A stretch of DNA of 64,000 bases from the NCBI RefSeq assembly GCF_001684965.1, contig NZ_MAYG01000012.1:248001-312000 (forward strand), written 5' to 3'. Shown piece after piece: positions 26,901 through 35,194 of this stretch. Origin of the DNA: Chryseobacterium arthrosphaerae (lineage in GTDB: Bacteria; Bacteroidota; Bacteroidia; Flavobacteriales; Weeksellaceae). A program made the translations under genes and the position numbers. Positions within the stretch are counted from its first letter, which is position 1; each line of letters begins with the position of its first letter. The notes below the pieces were generated by a model, which was not told the DNA's origin, did not search any database, and was given only the letters and a program-made list of their open reading frames with translations.

Positions 26901-27151
26901 TGCGTCCGATCATCATGACATCACTGGCATTTATTGTAGGGATGATTCCGTTGATGATCTCCACAGGAGGGATGGCTTCAGGAAATAAATCCATCAGTGT
27001 AAGTGCTGCGATAGGAATGCTCAGCGGAGTGGTTTTAGGAGTGTTTGTCATTCCCGTACTCTATATGTTCTTTCAGTACCTGGATGAGAAAATTTCATCC
27101 AAAAAGAAGTATCCCGCAATACAAAATCAATTGACCAATGAGAATATTTAA
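23993..27151 (+). CDS. HAE1-type RND efflux pump, AcrB-like
   Basis: The protein has 1052 aa, the usual length for AcrB/MexB homologues. It begins MLKKIIDRPVLATVISLIIVI. It has 12 membrane helices arranged as 1+5 and 1+5, and the proton-relay Asp pair in LAIGIVVDDAIVVVEAV. The porter-domain phrases PDISPPTITVSGSYPGGN and GRDPQVLKAKADE are typical. It exports hydrophobic or amphiphilic compounds from the inner membrane or periplasm. The outer-membrane channel gene begins 14 bp before its stop codon, showing translational coupling. The substrate range cannot be read from the sequence. Confidence 0.95.
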   Translation: MLKKIIDRPVLATVISLIIVILGIIGLNELAVTRFPDISPPTITVSGSYPGGNSETVIRSVVTPLEEQINGVEDMEYMKSTASNDGTFSISIIFKQGVNADQAAVNVQNRVQQATPILPQEVVRMGLTTSKQQNSMVLIFNIYTDDNKQYDETFLQNYANINLIPQVKRVKGVGQAMVFGIKDYSMRIWLNPQKMSSYGLEPADVSRAIADHSLESAPGKLGEESSAALEYVIRYKGKKNKPEQYENIVVKNTGNQIIRLKDVARVEFGAISNTGDNLSNGKNAVTVAIMQTTGSNANQIEIGVNKALDQLSKSFPPGIKYTKVMSTKERLDEATGQVKSTLIEAFILVFIVVFVFLQDFRSTIIPAIAVPVAIIGTFFFLLVLGFTINVLTLFALVLAIGIVVDDAIVVVEAVHSNMEGTDLSGREATHKAMSEITGAVISITLVMSAVFIPIGFMSGSAGLFYKQFAYTLAIAIIISAVNALTLTPALCAVFLKNHHAEEGGKPKGFGQRFAVAFNAGFSNMTNRYAKGVKFLIGRKWIAAGLVVGIIGLAGWLMSSTTKSFVPMEDDGFFMYTLSMPPGTGLTKTTEVSNKINAILKSVDAVQENTSITGYNLLSNSAGPAYAMGFVKLKPKKERGEVQDIQEIVDMANGKLAAIKEGSVMTFRMPPVEGYGMTNDAEIVLQDRMGRDPQVLKAKADEVIGQLMQIPEVAFAYTMFRADYPQLELEVNEDKAKQLGVSISNLLGSVQTYFSGDQSQNFSRFGKFYRVNIKADGVFRMDEQAFNDIFVKNEKGDMVPVNTLITLKKVYGPESVQRYNLYNSLNINVSPKPGISNGALMDKIEKTLNNLPSDYSYEWTGLSLEEKSAGNQTVVILGLCLLFVYLLLAAQYESYILPLAVMLSIPTGIIGAFLGIKTIGLDNNIYVQVGLIMLIGLLAKNAILIVEFAIQRRKAGLSILDSALEGAKARLRPIIMTSLAFIVGMIPLMISTGGMASGNKSISVSAAIGMLSGVVLGVFVIPVLYMFFQYLDEKISSKKKYPAIQNQLTNENI

Positions 27152-28553
27152 TATAAAGAACTTCCTTATTTCAGGCGCAATGGCATCAGTACTGGTGTCT
27201 TGTGCCGTGGGGAAACCCTATACAAGAACAGATCTGCAGGTTCCTGAAACATATAAAGAATCTGTACAGGTAACGGGAGATACGGTAGTGCTTCCATGGA
27301 AGACCTTTTTCAAAGATCCTAAACTGATCGGTTTGATAGACAAGGCACTCACCAGAAATAATGAGGTGAATGTAGCCCTGAAAAATATAGCCCAACTGGA
27401 TCTGATCTACAAACAGGCTAAGCTGTCTCTGATGCCCACTCTGGATCTCACTGCAGGCGCCAACAGAAGCTGGGCTTCTACCAATACATTGAATGGCTCT
27501 CTGAATGAGCAGTTTGTAGGAACGAAATATATAGATGATTTCAGTGCTGCGCTAAGACTTTCATGGGAAGTGGATATCTGGGGAAAAGCTAAAATGCAGA
27601 AAGAATCTGCCGCTGCTGAATATTTTGCTCAAAAAGAAAATTTAAATGCTGTAAAAAGCAGAATCGTCGTCCAGGTGGCGCAGGCATATTACAATCTGAT
27701 AAGCCTGGATGAACAGCTGAAAATTGCAGAGCAGAATATTGAACTGAGCAACAACACCCTTAAAATGATGAATCTTCAGTTTACTGCAGGTCAGATCAAT
27801 TCACTGGCAGTTCAGCAGTCTGAAGCCCAGAAGAAAACTGCTGAACTGCTGATTCCGCTGGCAAAACAGAATATTTCCGTTCAGGAAAATGCTCTGAGCA
27901 TCCTTTGTGGAGAATATCCCGCTAAAATTGAAAGAGAAGGAAACCTGAAAGCAATGATTCCTGAAAACAAACTTTCGGAAGGCCTTCCGGCACAGCTGCT
28001 GAGCAGAAGACCAGACCTGAAAATGGCTGAATTCAACGTGATCAGTCTGAATTCAAAAACAGGATTGGCAAAAGCGGCAATGTATCCAAGTATCAGCCTG
28101 AGCCCTCAGATTGGACTGAATTCCAATAAATTCAGCTCCTGGTTTGATATACCGGGATCTATTACCAAAGCGATTGCTGCCAACCTTGCTGCCCCGGTTT
28201 TTCAGAAGAAGGAATTGAAAACAGCTTATGAAACAGCATTGATTGAACAGGAAAAAGCAGCTATTAATTTTAAACAGTCTGTAATGACCGCTGTAGGAGA
28301 AGTTTCCGATGCCATGGCAAAATCTAAAGGTTCTGCGGAAAGATTAGAGCTTTTGGAACAGAGAACAGCCATTTTAGATAAAGGAATCAATGATGCCCTT
28401 AAACTGTATAAAAGCGGTATGGCCACTTATCTGGAAGTGATCACCGCCCAGAACAATAAGCTGCAGAACGATCTGGAAGCAATTAATGTAACGCTTGAAA
28501 GATTAAATGCTGAGGTGGACCTGTACAGAGCACTTGGCGGCGGAGTACAATAA
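27138..28553 (+). CDS. RND outer-membrane channel lipoprotein (NodT/OprM family)
   Basis: This 471-aa outer-membrane efflux protein has a signal peptide and the lipobox VLVSCAVG, as in NodT-family factors. TolC-like repeats are seen as two long coiled-coil hairpins. Family phrases are DLQVPETYKE, LRLSWEVDIWGKAK and LLSRRPDLKMAEFNV. It completes the tripartite RND system and overlaps the pump gene by 14 bp. A terminator at 28576-28605 ends the operon. Confidence 0.94.
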   Translation: MRIFNIKNFLISGAMASVLVSCAVGKPYTRTDLQVPETYKESVQVTGDTVVLPWKTFFKDPKLIGLIDKALTRNNEVNVALKNIAQLDLIYKQAKLSLMPTLDLTAGANRSWASTNTLNGSLNEQFVGTKYIDDFSAALRLSWEVDIWGKAKMQKESAAAEYFAQKENLNAVKSRIVVQVAQAYYNLISLDEQLKIAEQNIELSNNTLKMMNLQFTAGQINSLAVQQSEAQKKTAELLIPLAKQNISVQENALSILCGEYPAKIEREGNLKAMIPENKLSEGLPAQLLSRRPDLKMAEFNVISLNSKTGLAKAAMYPSISLSPQIGLNSNKFSSWFDIPGSITKAIAANLAAPVFQKKELKTAYETALIEQEKAAINFKQSVMTAVGEVSDAMAKSKGSAERLELLEQRTAILDKGINDALKLYKSGMATYLEVITAQNNKLQNDLEAINVTLERLNAEVDLYRALGGGVQ

Positions 28554-28575
28554 TATATCAAGGGTAAATAAATAC

Positions 28576-28605
28576 AAAAAGGAAGTTATATATGACTTCC
28601 TTTTT
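28576..28605 (+). terminator. Intrinsic terminator of the RND operon
   Basis: AAAAAGGAAGT (28576-28586) pairs with ACTTCCTTTTT (28595-28605) across TATATATG, 22 bp after the channel gene stop. Confidence 0.88.
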
Positions 28606-28631
28606 GTTTAGGTACTTGTGTTTTTACCCAA

Positions 28632-28658
28632 AATAAATAGCCATGCCGGCTATTTATT
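28632..28658 (-). terminator. Hairpin, probable minus-strand terminator
   Basis: AATAAATAGCC (28632-28642) pairs with GGCTATTTATT (28648-28658) around ATGCC. It lies 33 bp beyond the stop of the minus-strand lipoprotein gene that ends at 28692. The T-rich part is moderate. Confidence 0.6.
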
Positions 28659-28691
28659 CTCCATCGTTCAAAAAATATTTGATATGTAAAA

Positions 28692-29174
28692 CTATTTGGC
28701 GTTGTATGAGTAATCTTTAATAAGGTTCTGGCCTGCTACTACTGATTTGCTCTCGTTGGTCTCTACATTTCCGCCCACTTCCGCCTTATAGCTTACAGAA
28801 AGAGGAGCTCCGTCGAAATTGGAAACTGCGACGTGCAGACTGGAAAAATTAAAAGGTTTTACAGTCTCGAATACATAGGTTTTTGTATTTCCTGTAAAAT
28901 TATTAACATCTATTTCTACGGTGTTTTCAGTGCCCTGTTCAGCCCCATTCATCTTCCATACCGGATTGCCGTACTGGCTGGCATCATGATTTCCTGCCTG
29001 CACAATAAAGTCAACCTGATCATTGGAGTCTGCCCCGTTTACGGTAATCGTGAACTTTACATTGGCTTTGGCATCTATAGGATCATCATCCTTACTGCAT
29101 GCTGTGAAAACAGCTCCCAAAAGACCTGCTATGAGAAGACCTGAAATAATTTGTCTTGTGTTTTGAATTTTCAT
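28692..29174 (-). CDS. Small beta-sandwich lipoprotein
   Basis: This 160-aa protein has the lipobox AVFTACSK (Cys26). The mature part (KFTITVNGADSNDQVDFIV, NVEIDV-like strands, KTYVFETVKPFNFSSLHVAV) looks like one beta-sandwich domain. A family name is not recognised. The C-terminus ends in GQNLIKDYSYNAK. It is monocistronic, read away from the divergent DUF4840-like lipoprotein. The shared upstream region of about 276 bp contains the palindrome at 29260-29277. It is probably an envelope protein of unknown role. Confidence 0.75.
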   Translation of the reverse strand: MKIQNTRQIISGLLIAGLLGAVFTACSKDDDPIDAKANVKFTITVNGADSNDQVDFIVQAGNHDASQYGNPVWKMNGAEQGTENTVEIDVNNFTGNTKTYVFETVKPFNFSSLHVAVSNFDGAPLSVSYKAEVGGNVETNESKSVVAGQNLIKDYSYNAK

Positions 29175-29259
29175 AATTATTACTATTTCGCATTTTACTG
29201 TTTACAAATGTAGCAGGCAGGTGATGAGTGAAACAATACCGGAAATTCACGTTTTTTTT

Positions 29260-29277
29260 CTACCTGTAATCAGGTAG
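29260..29277. promoter_or_regulatory. Palindrome in a divergent promoter region
   Basis: CTACCTG (29260-29266) and CAGGTAG (29271-29277) form a perfect inverted repeat with a TAAT spacer. Additional CAGGT half-sites occur nearby at 29215, 29285 and 29334. It lies between two divergent lipoprotein genes and resembles a dimeric regulator site. No regulator gene is next to it. Confidence 0.4.
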
Positions 29278-29450
29278 GCGTCATCAGGTAAGCAAGTGAT
29301 TGGTAAAATAATGTGATTTTTATTCACAGATGATCAGGTGTTTATAGAAAATTTATTGTTTTTTAAAAAAAAGTATGCAAGATTCCGGAAAAGAGAGATT
29401 TATATAATTGAGTACTCGAAATAATTAATGTTCAATGAAAAAATAATGCA

Positions 29451-30026
29451 ATGAAAAAATTTACAGTACCCAGATTTTTAATAGCAGTTTTAATAGTATG
29501 TGCAGGAATTGCTTTATACTCCTGTAATAATGACGGGCCAGACATACCACCGGTAAAGCTGGAGGAATTACCGGGAAACTATAAAGGGAAATTGATTACC
29601 ATACAGGGAAGTGCAAGAAAAGAAAGTGTGAAAGACTTTAAAGTAAAAAAAGACACCATCATGTTTGCCGAATTTCCTGTCAGTGAAATTGTAAAAACAG
29701 TAGTAAAAGATCCGGTAAAAACGGAGGCAGCATTAAAAGCAATAGGAAAAGTGAAGTATAACCTTAAATATACAGCATCCGTAAACACCGCCAGTAATGT
29801 TGTGGAATTGACATTCGCCCCTAAAACCCTGGAATTACAGATTCCTGTAGATGGAGCCAATAAAAAAACCATTGTAACACTGGCCGCTAAAGAGAAAGGA
29901 TTTTATGTAGGAATGGACCGTTCCCTGAGGTTTGCTGTGAAGGCAGAGAAGATCACAGTAGACGGAACGGCACTTGCTCCTTATGAAGTGATTGATTATA
30001 ATTTCCCTTTCTGTATAAAAAATTAA
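29451..30026 (+). CDS. DUF4840-like lipoprotein
   Basis: The protein has 191 aa. The signal peptide ends in the lipobox ALYSCNND. The mature sequence has the phrases LPGNYKGKLITIQGSA and FAEFPVSEIVKTVV, and ends EVIDYNFPFCIKN. It resembles the DUF4840 family of Bacteroidota lipoproteins. It is probably an outer-membrane-anchored beta-rich domain; its function is unknown. A weak hairpin at 30046-30078 follows before the ECF sigma gene. Confidence 0.75.
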   Translation: MKKFTVPRFLIAVLIVCAGIALYSCNNDGPDIPPVKLEELPGNYKGKLITIQGSARKESVKDFKVKKDTIMFAEFPVSEIVKTVVKDPVKTEAALKAIGKVKYNLKYTASVNTASNVVELTFAPKTLELQIPVDGANKKTIVTLAAKEKGFYVGMDRSLRFAVKAEKITVDGTALAPYEVIDYNFPFCIKN

Positions 30027-30045
30027 TAATAGATCTTGTCATCAA

Positions 30046-30078
30046 TAGATTGCGTTTTAAAAGATGCAATCTATTTTT
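30046..30078 (+). terminator. Weak intrinsic terminator
   Basis: TAGATTGC (30046-30053) pairs with GCAATCTA (30066-30073), followed by TTTTT. The loop is 12 nt. Confidence 0.6.
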
Positions 30079-30122
30079 GCCCCATTGTTTTAATACCTGT
30101 TGAAACAGCTACGTAGCAGTAT

Positions 30123-30689
30123 ATGAGTGAAAATAAAGAACAGATTTTAGCAGAACGCCTTTTGAAGAAGGAGGAAGCTGCCTGGAAAGAGCTTTTCGGA
30201 GCTTATTCCGGAAATCTGGCTTATGTCTGCTCCCGCTATATCACAGAAAAAGAAGATGCCCATGATGTGCTTCAGAACAGTTTCATTAAAATGTTCCGTT
30301 CGATAGAATCTTTTGAGTACAGGGGAAATGGATCTTTAAGAGCCTGGATAACCCGTATTGTGGTGAATGAATCTCTGAAGTACATCAGACAGAACAGTGA
30401 TTTTAAATCAGCGGTAGAAGTAGAGGAACTGTCTGATATGCCTGAAGAAGAGGAACCGGATTTTGAGGAAATTCCGAGAGATGATATTATGAATATGATC
30501 AGATTGCTTCCGGAGGGCTACAGGACTGTTTTCAACCTGTATGTGTTTGAGAAAAAGAGCCATAAAGAGATTGCCGGGCTTCTGAGAATTGCAGAGAACT
30601 CTTCTGCATCTCAGTTTCACCGGGCGAAAGCAATGCTTGTTCAGAAAATAAAAGAGTTTAAAACGTCAAAAAAAGCACAATATGAATAA
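30123..30689 (+). CDS. ECF-type RNA polymerase sigma factor
   Basis: This 188-aa protein has a sigma-70 region 2 (NLAYVCSRYITEKEDAHDVLQNSFIKMFRSI) with the DA/VLQ(D/N) core-binding segment. A region 4 helix-turn-helix reads LPEGYRTVFNLYVFEKKSHKEIAGLLRIAENSSASQFHRAKAML. The middle linker is very acidic (EELSDMPEEEEPDFEE). It probably responds to an envelope signal through the protein encoded by the next gene, which overlaps it by 8 bp. There is no classical FecR-type anti-sigma gene. Confidence 0.92.
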   Translation: MSENKEQILAERLLKKEEAAWKELFGAYSGNLAYVCSRYITEKEDAHDVLQNSFIKMFRSIESFEYRGNGSLRAWITRIVVNESLKYIRQNSDFKSAVEVEELSDMPEEEEPDFEEIPRDDIMNMIRLLPEGYRTVFNLYVFEKKSHKEIAGLLRIAENSSASQFHRAKAMLVQKIKEFKTSKKAQYE

Positions 30690-32088
30690 TGAGTGGTTAA
30701 ATAGCCTGCGTAGCAGAATGGAAGACCATGAAGAAGAGGTTCCTGATGGATTGTGGGATGACATCAGAGGTGAATTGTTCTCTGACGAAGAAGACAGGAG
30801 CGCTTTGTTCGGAGGGGCTTCTGAATCACAGCATGAAGAAGGCGGGAAGCAGAAGGCAGAAGGTTTACGTTCCATACAGAAGACACTGCTGTATCGTATG
30901 ACAGGAATTGCAGCAGCTATTGTACTGCTCATTGTGCTGATGAAAATTCTGCCCGGAGAAAAAGAACATAAAGTGCTTGCTCAGAAAAAGACGGATGTAA
31001 AAAGTGGAGAAGAAAAAAAATCTGTTCAGAAAGGATTGGAATTTCCCGCCGGGACAGATATTAAAGAGAATATCAATATAAGTTCTGATCATTCTTTAGC
31101 TGAAAATAGATTGGATTCAGATACTGAGGAGAAGACTTTAAAGCAGATCAGTTCCGGAAATGTAGGGAAGGATGGAACAAAAAATAATAAAAACATTTCG
31201 GAACCCGGAAAAACAGATAGCGGATCAGGAATATTTGTCCCTGAAAATTCTGAATCTCAAAAAATAGCAGCAGGCGAAACAGTAAATAATAATGCTCAGG
31301 AAAAACCTGCTGAAGAAATAGTAAAAGAGCAGGTAAAAGAATTATATGTTGAGAATACGAAGAATAAAACAGTAAAACCTCATCAGAAAAGATCGTGGAT
31401 GCTGAGCATGCTTACTGGCAATGCATCGTCCAACTCTGCAGAGCAGCAGTTTCCAGGGTATGCCTCCATCAGCGGGCAGCCAATGAATGTTGAAGAAGTT
31501 TGGACTACCACTGAATACGAAGATGATCCTTTAATGGAAATATTGCTGGCCAACCAGAGCAAGCCGGTAGAAGCACGGATCAGGCATAAGATTCCGGTCA
31601 CATTCGGGTTGTCGCTTTATTATAACCTGGGAAAAAGATGGGGAATAGGAACCGGTGTGAATTACACTAAGCTGGCCTCTGAGCTCCATTCAGGAAGTGG
31701 TACCAATTACATCAAAGGAGATCAGACTGTTCATTATATAGGAATTCCGGTTCAGGTCAATTATAATGTGATCCGGAAGGGAAGGTTCACGGGATATGTT
31801 ACCGGAGGAGCATTGCTGGAGAAACCAGTATCAGGAAGCATTACAACGAACTACATCGTGAATGATGAGGTGAAAGAAACAATAAAGGAAAAGCTGGATC
31901 ATAAGCCCCTGCAGTTTTCTGTCAATACCGCTGTGGGGCTTCAGCTGAAAGTCATTGATAAATTCGGGATTTATGCAGAGCCGGGAATAGGGTATCATTT
32001 TAAGGGAGATAATGCTCCTAATACCATTTATAAAGAAAAGCCACTCTATTTTAATGTAAAGTTCGGAGTCAGATTGCTGCTTGACTGA
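30682..32088 (+). CDS. Membrane-anchored protein fusing anti-sigma-like N-terminus to outer-membrane beta-barrel domain
   Basis: The protein has 468 aa. Residues 1-70 are short and acidic (NSLRSRMEDHEEEVPDGLWDDI), with W/L-rich helices as in Bacteroidota anti-sigma partners. One membrane helix follows at about 73-92 (AAAIVLLIVLMKIL). Residues 95-230 are Lys/Glu/Asn-rich and probably extend across the periplasm. From about 300 it reads like a PorT-type beta-barrel (VTFGLSLYYNLGKRWGIGTGVNYTKL) and ends in FNVKFGVRLLLD. Such fusions couple an outer-membrane sensor to a cytosolic sigma-binding segment. It overlaps the sigma gene by 8 bp. Confidence 0.8.
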   Translation: MNNEWLNSLRSRMEDHEEEVPDGLWDDIRGELFSDEEDRSALFGGASESQHEEGGKQKAEGLRSIQKTLLYRMTGIAAAIVLLIVLMKILPGEKEHKVLAQKKTDVKSGEEKKSVQKGLEFPAGTDIKENINISSDHSLAENRLDSDTEEKTLKQISSGNVGKDGTKNNKNISEPGKTDSGSGIFVPENSESQKIAAGETVNNNAQEKPAEEIVKEQVKELYVENTKNKTVKPHQKRSWMLSMLTGNASSNSAEQQFPGYASISGQPMNVEEVWTTTEYEDDPLMEILLANQSKPVEARIRHKIPVTFGLSLYYNLGKRWGIGTGVNYTKLASELHSGSGTNYIKGDQTVHYIGIPVQVNYNVIRKGRFTGYVTGGALLEKPVSGSITTNYIVNDEVKETIKEKLDHKPLQFSVNTAVGLQLKVIDKFGIYAEPGIGYHFKGDNAPNTIYKEKPLYFNVKFGVRLLLD

Positions 32089-32129
32089 ATGTAGAGGATG
32101 TTTATGAAAATCAACTTAAATATCTATAT

Positions 32130-33092
32130 ATGAAAACAAAACTAATTTTTTTAGCCGTTCTATTATTCAGCTTTCTGAATATAAAGGCACAGTGTAATCC
32201 TACCATTACCAGTCCCAGACTTGGTGTAAAGATCAAAGGGAGCATCCTGTTCTGTGAGAGTGAAAGTGAAGTGCTTTCAACGCAGACGTACGGAACTTAC
32301 CAATGGTATAAGCAGCAATGGACGTGGCAGACCCCTAACACCAATCCATGGGTTGCTATTCCGGGAGCAACCTCACAACAGCTTACCATTAGCGGCTCAG
32401 ATCAGTTGTATTATTTTAAAGTAGCCGTTACCCAGGGAGATTGTGTAGCAGAAAGTCCTGCTATATTAGCAGATGGTTACGCTTACGGCTTGCCTGCCAT
32501 GATGTCTACCTATACTCCGGGAACTTATGAAGAAGTAGGTATGGGAGTAGTGAATGTATGTGATGGAGCTTCGGTTCAGTTTGATGATGTATTCCCTGCT
32601 GTGTATGGGAAGCATACCTGGTTCAGGTGTGTTCCGGGAAGCAATCCTCCGGCATCCAATGATCCGTGTATTATTCCGGGAGTTAACGGAGATACTTATG
32701 TTGCTACCCAGACCGGGAAATATGGTTTCTATGCCTGCACGGAATATTGTCCGGAACAATGCTATATGCTGGATCCGCTTACGTTTGTACAGCTTAATTT
32801 CGGAAACTGGGAATTCTGCAGTAATCTGAGTACGGGAGAAGTAAAAACGAAGGATAACAACCTGAAAGTGTATCCGAATCCTACCGCTCAGTTCCTTTAT
32901 ATCGGGAAAGAATCAGATAAGAATTACAAAGAAGTTACCATCATAGATATGACCGGAAAACTTATTCTGAAAAAGAATAATCACAAATATAATCAGGGGA
33001 TCGACGTAAGCAACCTGGTGCCCGGAAATTATATAATCATCTCTAAAAGTGACAACGGAAGCGAATATAAGAACAGATTTATAAAAAAATAA
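32130..33092 (+). CDS. Secreted protein with type IX secretion (Por) C-terminal tail
   Basis: This 320-aa protein has a signal peptide (MKTKLIFLAVLLFSFLNIKA). A Cys-rich, Ig-like region follows (YQWYKQQWTWQTPN, ATSQQLTISGSDQLYYFKV). The T9SS sorting tail from about residue 244 starts KVYPNPTAQFLYIGK and ends with a basic GSEYKNRFIKK. It is predicted to be exported to the cell surface or medium. It lies 41 bp after the sigma/barrel pair and may be the output gene of that regulon. No enzymatic motif is visible. Confidence 0.87.
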   Translation: MKTKLIFLAVLLFSFLNIKAQCNPTITSPRLGVKIKGSILFCESESEVLSTQTYGTYQWYKQQWTWQTPNTNPWVAIPGATSQQLTISGSDQLYYFKVAVTQGDCVAESPAILADGYAYGLPAMMSTYTPGTYEEVGMGVVNVCDGASVQFDDVFPAVYGKHTWFRCVPGSNPPASNDPCIIPGVNGDTYVATQTGKYGFYACTEYCPEQCYMLDPLTFVQLNFGNWEFCSNLSTGEVKTKDNNLKVYPNPTAQFLYIGKESDKNYKEVTIIDMTGKLILKKNNHKYNQGIDVSNLVPGNYIIISKSDNGSEYKNRFIKK

Positions 33093-33367
33093 TTAAATAA
33101 TTGAATACGGAAATATATTAAAATTTTGATTGTGGGAAAGAAGTACGGTGCCGGAGAAGAAAGTTCCCTGTACTGTAGAAGAAGGTCAAGCACTATTTTT
33201 TAATACTTTGTGTAGAGTAATATCATCCTTGTTAAATGTTGACCTTAGCCGGTCCCCTATGAGGAGCTCCTTCTTTTCGGCATCTGACTTCTTGATTTTA
33301 ATTTTACTTCTTTATTCCGGATTCAGAATCGTTTAATTTCTTCGTTAGTTTTTAATAATGGTTAGGT
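33093..33367. other. Non-coding gap downstream of the T9SS gene
   Basis: No convincing gene is seen; a 68-codon plus frame at 33130 has poor protein character. The stretch holds a long-spaced inverted pair (GGTCAA near 33184 and TTGACC near 33239) and a GAGGAGCTCC motif. The plus transcript would continue to the terminator at 33368, so this is either a structured 3' UTR or an RNA of unknown function. Confidence 0.3.
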
Positions 33368-33399
33368 CGGTACAAATTATTTTGTACCGGTTTTTTTTT
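33368..33399 (+). terminator. Strong intrinsic terminator
   Basis: CGGTACAAA (33368-33376) pairs with TTTGTACCG (33381-33389) around TTAT and is followed by nine T residues. Confidence 0.88.
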
Positions 33400-33465
33400 G
33401 TAAAGAAAATATTTGTATCAAGACATTGTACAATCTGTTTATAAGGAAGTGTAAAAAGAATGTCT

Positions 33466-33969
33466 TCAGTTTTTCATTTTCTCCAGGATTGTTGGGATCT
33501 TTTCTTCAGTAACAACACCGATAACTTCTTTTACTTTCCCATCCCGGCCAATGATCAGTGACATAGGATACCTTTGTACAGTCAGGTATTCTTTTAATTC
33601 TTTTTCTGCATCAGTGATCTGTGCAAACTTATATTGGTGTCTGGAAATAAAGGCTTTTACTTTTTCAGCATTATCATAAGTGATTCCGATAAAATTAGAG
33701 TCAGGTAACGCTTCCTGAACTTTATTTAAAACAGGAATTTCCTGTATACACGGTGCACAGGCAGAAAACCAAAAATTAATAAGGCTGGTTCTGCCCTCCA
33801 GATAATTTACCGGATACGGTTTTCCGTTTTTATCCCGAAACTTTTCGATGGGAAAATGTACATCGAGCTTGGATTCCATATCAGGAAATGTTCGTAATGC
33901 TTTTTCCTGCGCCAGTATTGCAATTGCATTAATAATAAGAAAAAAGGCAAATATCTTTTTCATTTTCAT
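33466..33969 (-). CDS. TlpA/ResA-like thioredoxin-fold protein
   Basis: The protein has 167 aa when started at ATG 33969 (MKMKKIFAFF); an upstream ATG at 33993 would spoil the signal peptide. It carries an N-terminal export signal and a thioredoxin domain with the redox motif CAPC in NFWFSACAPCIQEIPVL. The cis-proline region is QRYPMSLIIGRDG. It is expected to be a periplasmic disulfide reductase or oxidase of the TlpA class. It is monocistronic, and no cytochrome-biogenesis gene is nearby. Confidence 0.85.
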   Translation of the reverse strand: MKMKKIFAFFLIINAIAILAQEKALRTFPDMESKLDVHFPIEKFRDKNGKPYPVNYLEGRTSLINFWFSACAPCIQEIPVLNKVQEALPDSNFIGITYDNAEKVKAFISRHQYKFAQITDAEKELKEYLTVQRYPMSLIIGRDGKVKEVIGVVTEEKIPTILEKMKN

Positions 33970-34198
33970 TTTTTTGTCCATTAACAGTTCCAAATCTTTT
34001 ATTCCTTTAGCGATCTTGTTACGCAGTATTTTAGCATAGAAGCTTTAGTTTCAGTATTCTTGATTGTTCCGTTAGCCCGTGACCACCGCTTAAAATGATC
34101 ATATACAATACAAAAAATAGTTTTTTACGGTTACTTATTTTAGGTATTAAAAGTAAGGCAATTTTTGGTAATTGGATTTCTATATAATAGTAAATCCA

Positions 34199-34768
34199 TT
34201 ATTTTTCATTAAGAATGTGTTGCAATATGAATGCTGTTGCTTTTGCATCGTCTAATGCCCGGTGAAATTTAAAATCTTCTTTTATATTCATTTTTTCTAA
34301 AACTCTTTCTAAAGAAATTCCGGATGTAGAAATATTTTTTTTTGCCAGCCAATAAACCCCCAATGCCCTGATGTCAAAACCTCCACCAACAAAATATTGA
34401 TTATAATCTAATCCGAATTCTGTAAATTCTTTCCTCAAAAGTGGTAGATCATAGTATAATCCCCAACCGGCTAAAGTTGATTTATTTTTTTCTCCGTACC
34501 AATCTAAAAACAGGGGTATTGCTTCATCAAAATATTTTTCATTTTCAACCATATCATTGGTAATATTTGTAATCTCCGTGATTTCAGGCAGAATGGAAAA
34601 ATGTTTGGGTTTTATTAATATTGAGAACTCACTTTTTATTTCAAAAGTTTTCTTGTCCAGTTTTACAGCCCCTATTTCTATTATATTGGTTTCATTTATT
34701 TCATTTTTTCCAAAAGTTTTGCAACTTCCTTCCAGATCATAAATGACTAAATCACTTGAAAATTTCAT
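34199..34768 (-). CDS. DEDDh 3'-5' exonuclease, ERI1/KapD-like
   Basis: This protein has 189 aa when started at MKFSSDLVIYDLEGS (ATG 34768); the upstream ATG at 34804 adds 12 residues that break the usual start. Motif I is IYDLEGS (Asp, Glu), motif II lies in TLAGWGLYYDLPLLRKEF, and motif III is FHRALDDAKATA with the His and Asp of the DEDDh class. It resembles ERI1/KapD-type RNA/DNA exonucleases, which are stand-alone cytosolic nucleases. No operon partner is visible. Confidence 0.85.
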   Translation of the reverse strand: MKFSSDLVIYDLEGSCKTFGKNEINETNIIEIGAVKLDKKTFEIKSEFSILIKPKHFSILPEITEITNITNDMVENEKYFDEAIPLFLDWYGEKNKSTLAGWGLYYDLPLLRKEFTEFGLDYNQYFVGGGFDIRALGVYWLAKKNISTSGISLERVLEKMNIKEDFKFHRALDDAKATAFILQHILNEK

Positions 34769-35082
34769 AATACAGTTTTTAGATGTTTTTAATTTATCTG
34801 CCACTAACTTTTCAAATTAATGCATTGCATTAACCGGATCACTCCTCAAAGGTATATTCTTACTACGTAATCTATTTGCGTGCTGATTATGTATTGATTG
34901 ATAATTGTATTGCTTTTTCAATGCCTAAATCTTTATTCATGGAGTTTTGTTTTTAGGGAAAACAAAAAGGATATTGTAAGACTCTTATTTTGATGATATT
35001 TTCTTTTTTATTCTCTCGTACTTACTGCAAGTTTAAAAAACAGTATGTAATTTTTTGACTATGTTGGAAGAAAAGTTTTTAA
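34769..35082. other. Intergenic region upstream of the exonuclease gene
   Basis: This 314-bp AT-rich stretch shows no gene and no strong hairpin. It should contain the exonuclease promoter on minus. I see nothing else in it. Confidence 0.35.
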
Positions 35083-35125
35083 AAATCAGAGAGACTGCCT
35101 CACTTTAAGACAGCCTCTCTGATTT
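35083..35125 (-). terminator. Intrinsic terminator related to the 13846 hairpin
   Basis: AAATCAGAGAGACTGCCT (35083-35100) pairs with AGACAGCCTCTCTGATTT (35108-35125), with two mismatches. On minus it is followed by TTTTT. The inner part resembles the GAGGCTGTCTC stem at 13846-13873. It ends the gene that stops at 35195. Confidence 0.78.
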
Positions 35126-35194
35126 CGAAAGTTTCGTAATTACGGGGAAAAATTAATCCACAGAATAAGTTGGAAAACAGCCTTTCAAAAATTG

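Noticed and set aside
33130..33336. 68-codon plus-strand frame after the T9SS gene
   Set aside because: No coding character or conserved motif; it overlaps inverted repeats and lies before a terminator, so an untranslated region is likelier.
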